Shown: one piece after another, positions 63,675 through 64,000 of the stretch
Layout of the letters: each line of letters opens with the position of its first letter
Numbering within the stretch: the stretch's first letter is position 1
Source of the DNA: Celeribacter sp. HF31
GTDB taxonomy: Bacteria; Pseudomonadota; Alphaproteobacteria; Rhodobacterales; Rhodobacteraceae
Assembly: GCF_011806455.1 (NCBI RefSeq)
Contig: NZ_JAATOT010000002.1
Span: forward strand, 124,001-188,000
Direction: 5' to 3'
DNA: 64,000 nt
Program-made: the position numbers and the translations under genes
The notes under the pieces: generated by a model
What the model saw: only the letters and a program-made list of their open reading frames with translations
Database searches by the model: none
Told to the model about the DNA's origin: nothing

Positions 63675-64000
63675 ATGGAACAGTTTGACACGATCATCTT
63701 GGGCGCGGGCGCTGCCGGGCTGTTTTGCGCGAAATTCGCCACCGAGCGAGGCGGCTCCGTGTTGGTCGTCGATCACGCCAAACGCCCCGCCGACAAGGTC
63801 CGCATTTCCGGCGGAGGGCGGTGCAATTTCACCAATCTCTACGCCGAGGCGCAAAACTACCTCTCCGCCAATCCACATTTCATGAAATCGGCTCTGGCGC
63901 GTTACACGCAATGGGATTTCATCGACCTTCTGGCCACACATGGCATCACCTGGCATGAGAAAAATCCTGAGAAAGGGCTGGGCCAACTGTTCTGTGACGG
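63675..64000 (+). CDS. BaiN/HI0933-family flavoprotein (partial, cut by window end)
   Basis: The first 108 codons are visible and the gene continues past base 64000. MEQFDTIILGAGAAGLFCAKF is a dinucleotide-binding Rossmann start (GxGxxG), followed by KVRISGGGRCNFTNL, the hallmark of the HI0933/BaiN-type NAD(P)/FAD-dependent oxidoreductases. Reaction and substrate are unclear. Confidence 0.9.
   Translation, partial: MEQFDTIILGAGAAGLFCAKFATERGGSVLVVDHAKRPADKVRISGGGRCNFTNLYAEAQNYLSANPHFMKSALARYTQWDFIDLLATHGITWHEKNPEKGLGQLFCD

Overview
The window looks like a chromosomal segment of an alphaproteobacterium of the Rhodobacterales (Roseobacter group; a Celeribacter-like relative is plausible, but the species cannot be fixed from sequence alone). 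The reasons are the high GC content, the gene orders lptF-lptG-lptD-surA-pdxA-rsmA, rpmF-plsX-fabH-ihfA-merR and dgt/argS/SPOR/nagZ/scpA/scpB, a DUF4167 protein, a double-length dCTP deaminase and a Hint_2-type protein. The cell envelope is Gram-negative with Kdo-containing LPS (kdsA, the Lpt proteins, BamE).

Region 1 (1-10470) is the right-hand part of an integrated genomic island whose left end lies outside the window. It ends at a 3' fragment of a tRNA-Asn gene (about 10426-10470), next to a P4-like tyrosine integrase with phased direct repeats that look like arm-type binding sites. Inside are an excisionase-like protein, a small operon with a translationally coupled 29-codon ORF and a winged-helix/replication-like protein, a second tyrosine recombinase coupled to a protein resembling the RarA/MgsA C-terminal domain, and an AT-richer 1275-residue gene. 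That large gene encodes an N-terminal PD-(D/E)xK (Mrr-like, D...QxK) nuclease domain, a STAND-type P-loop NTPase and a long helical C-terminus. It is the best candidate in the window for an undescribed (Avs-like) antiphage defence protein.

Region 2 (10471-13980) is scar tissue just outside the attachment site: the old tRNA terminator, a frameshifted IS3-family element, an intact P1-family (DmpA-like) aminopeptidase, a deleted and frameshifted enoyl-CoA hydratase, and a second IS3 transposase tail.

Region 3 (13978-25014) is ordinary chromosome: a MarR regulator convergent with a TonB-dependent receptor, kdsA, small proteins (including a 58-residue Pmp3/YqaE protein), ndk, an amber-interrupted exported protein gene, an ABC-F ATPase with MarC, a membrane-anchored retropepsin-like protease, and pepA-holC.

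Region 4 (25193-44438) holds the LPS-transport/OMP-chaperone/vitamin B6/rRNA methylation operon, a membrane-bound LuxR-type protein, DUF4167, prfA-prmC, speB-DUF1499, an outer-membrane barrel, an Uup-like ABC-F, a LysE exporter, an OlsB-like acyltransferase, msrB, and divergent bamE/DUF177.

Region 5 (44771-64000) holds rpmF-plsX-fabH-ihfA-merR-tRNA-Pro, dcd, a GGDEF cyclase, scpB-scpA-nagZ-SPOR-argS (cell division, chromosome condensation, wall recycling), a CPA-type antiporter, dgt divergent from erpA, a small exported protein, a Hint-domain protein, and the start of a BaiN/HI0933-type flavoprotein cut by the window end.
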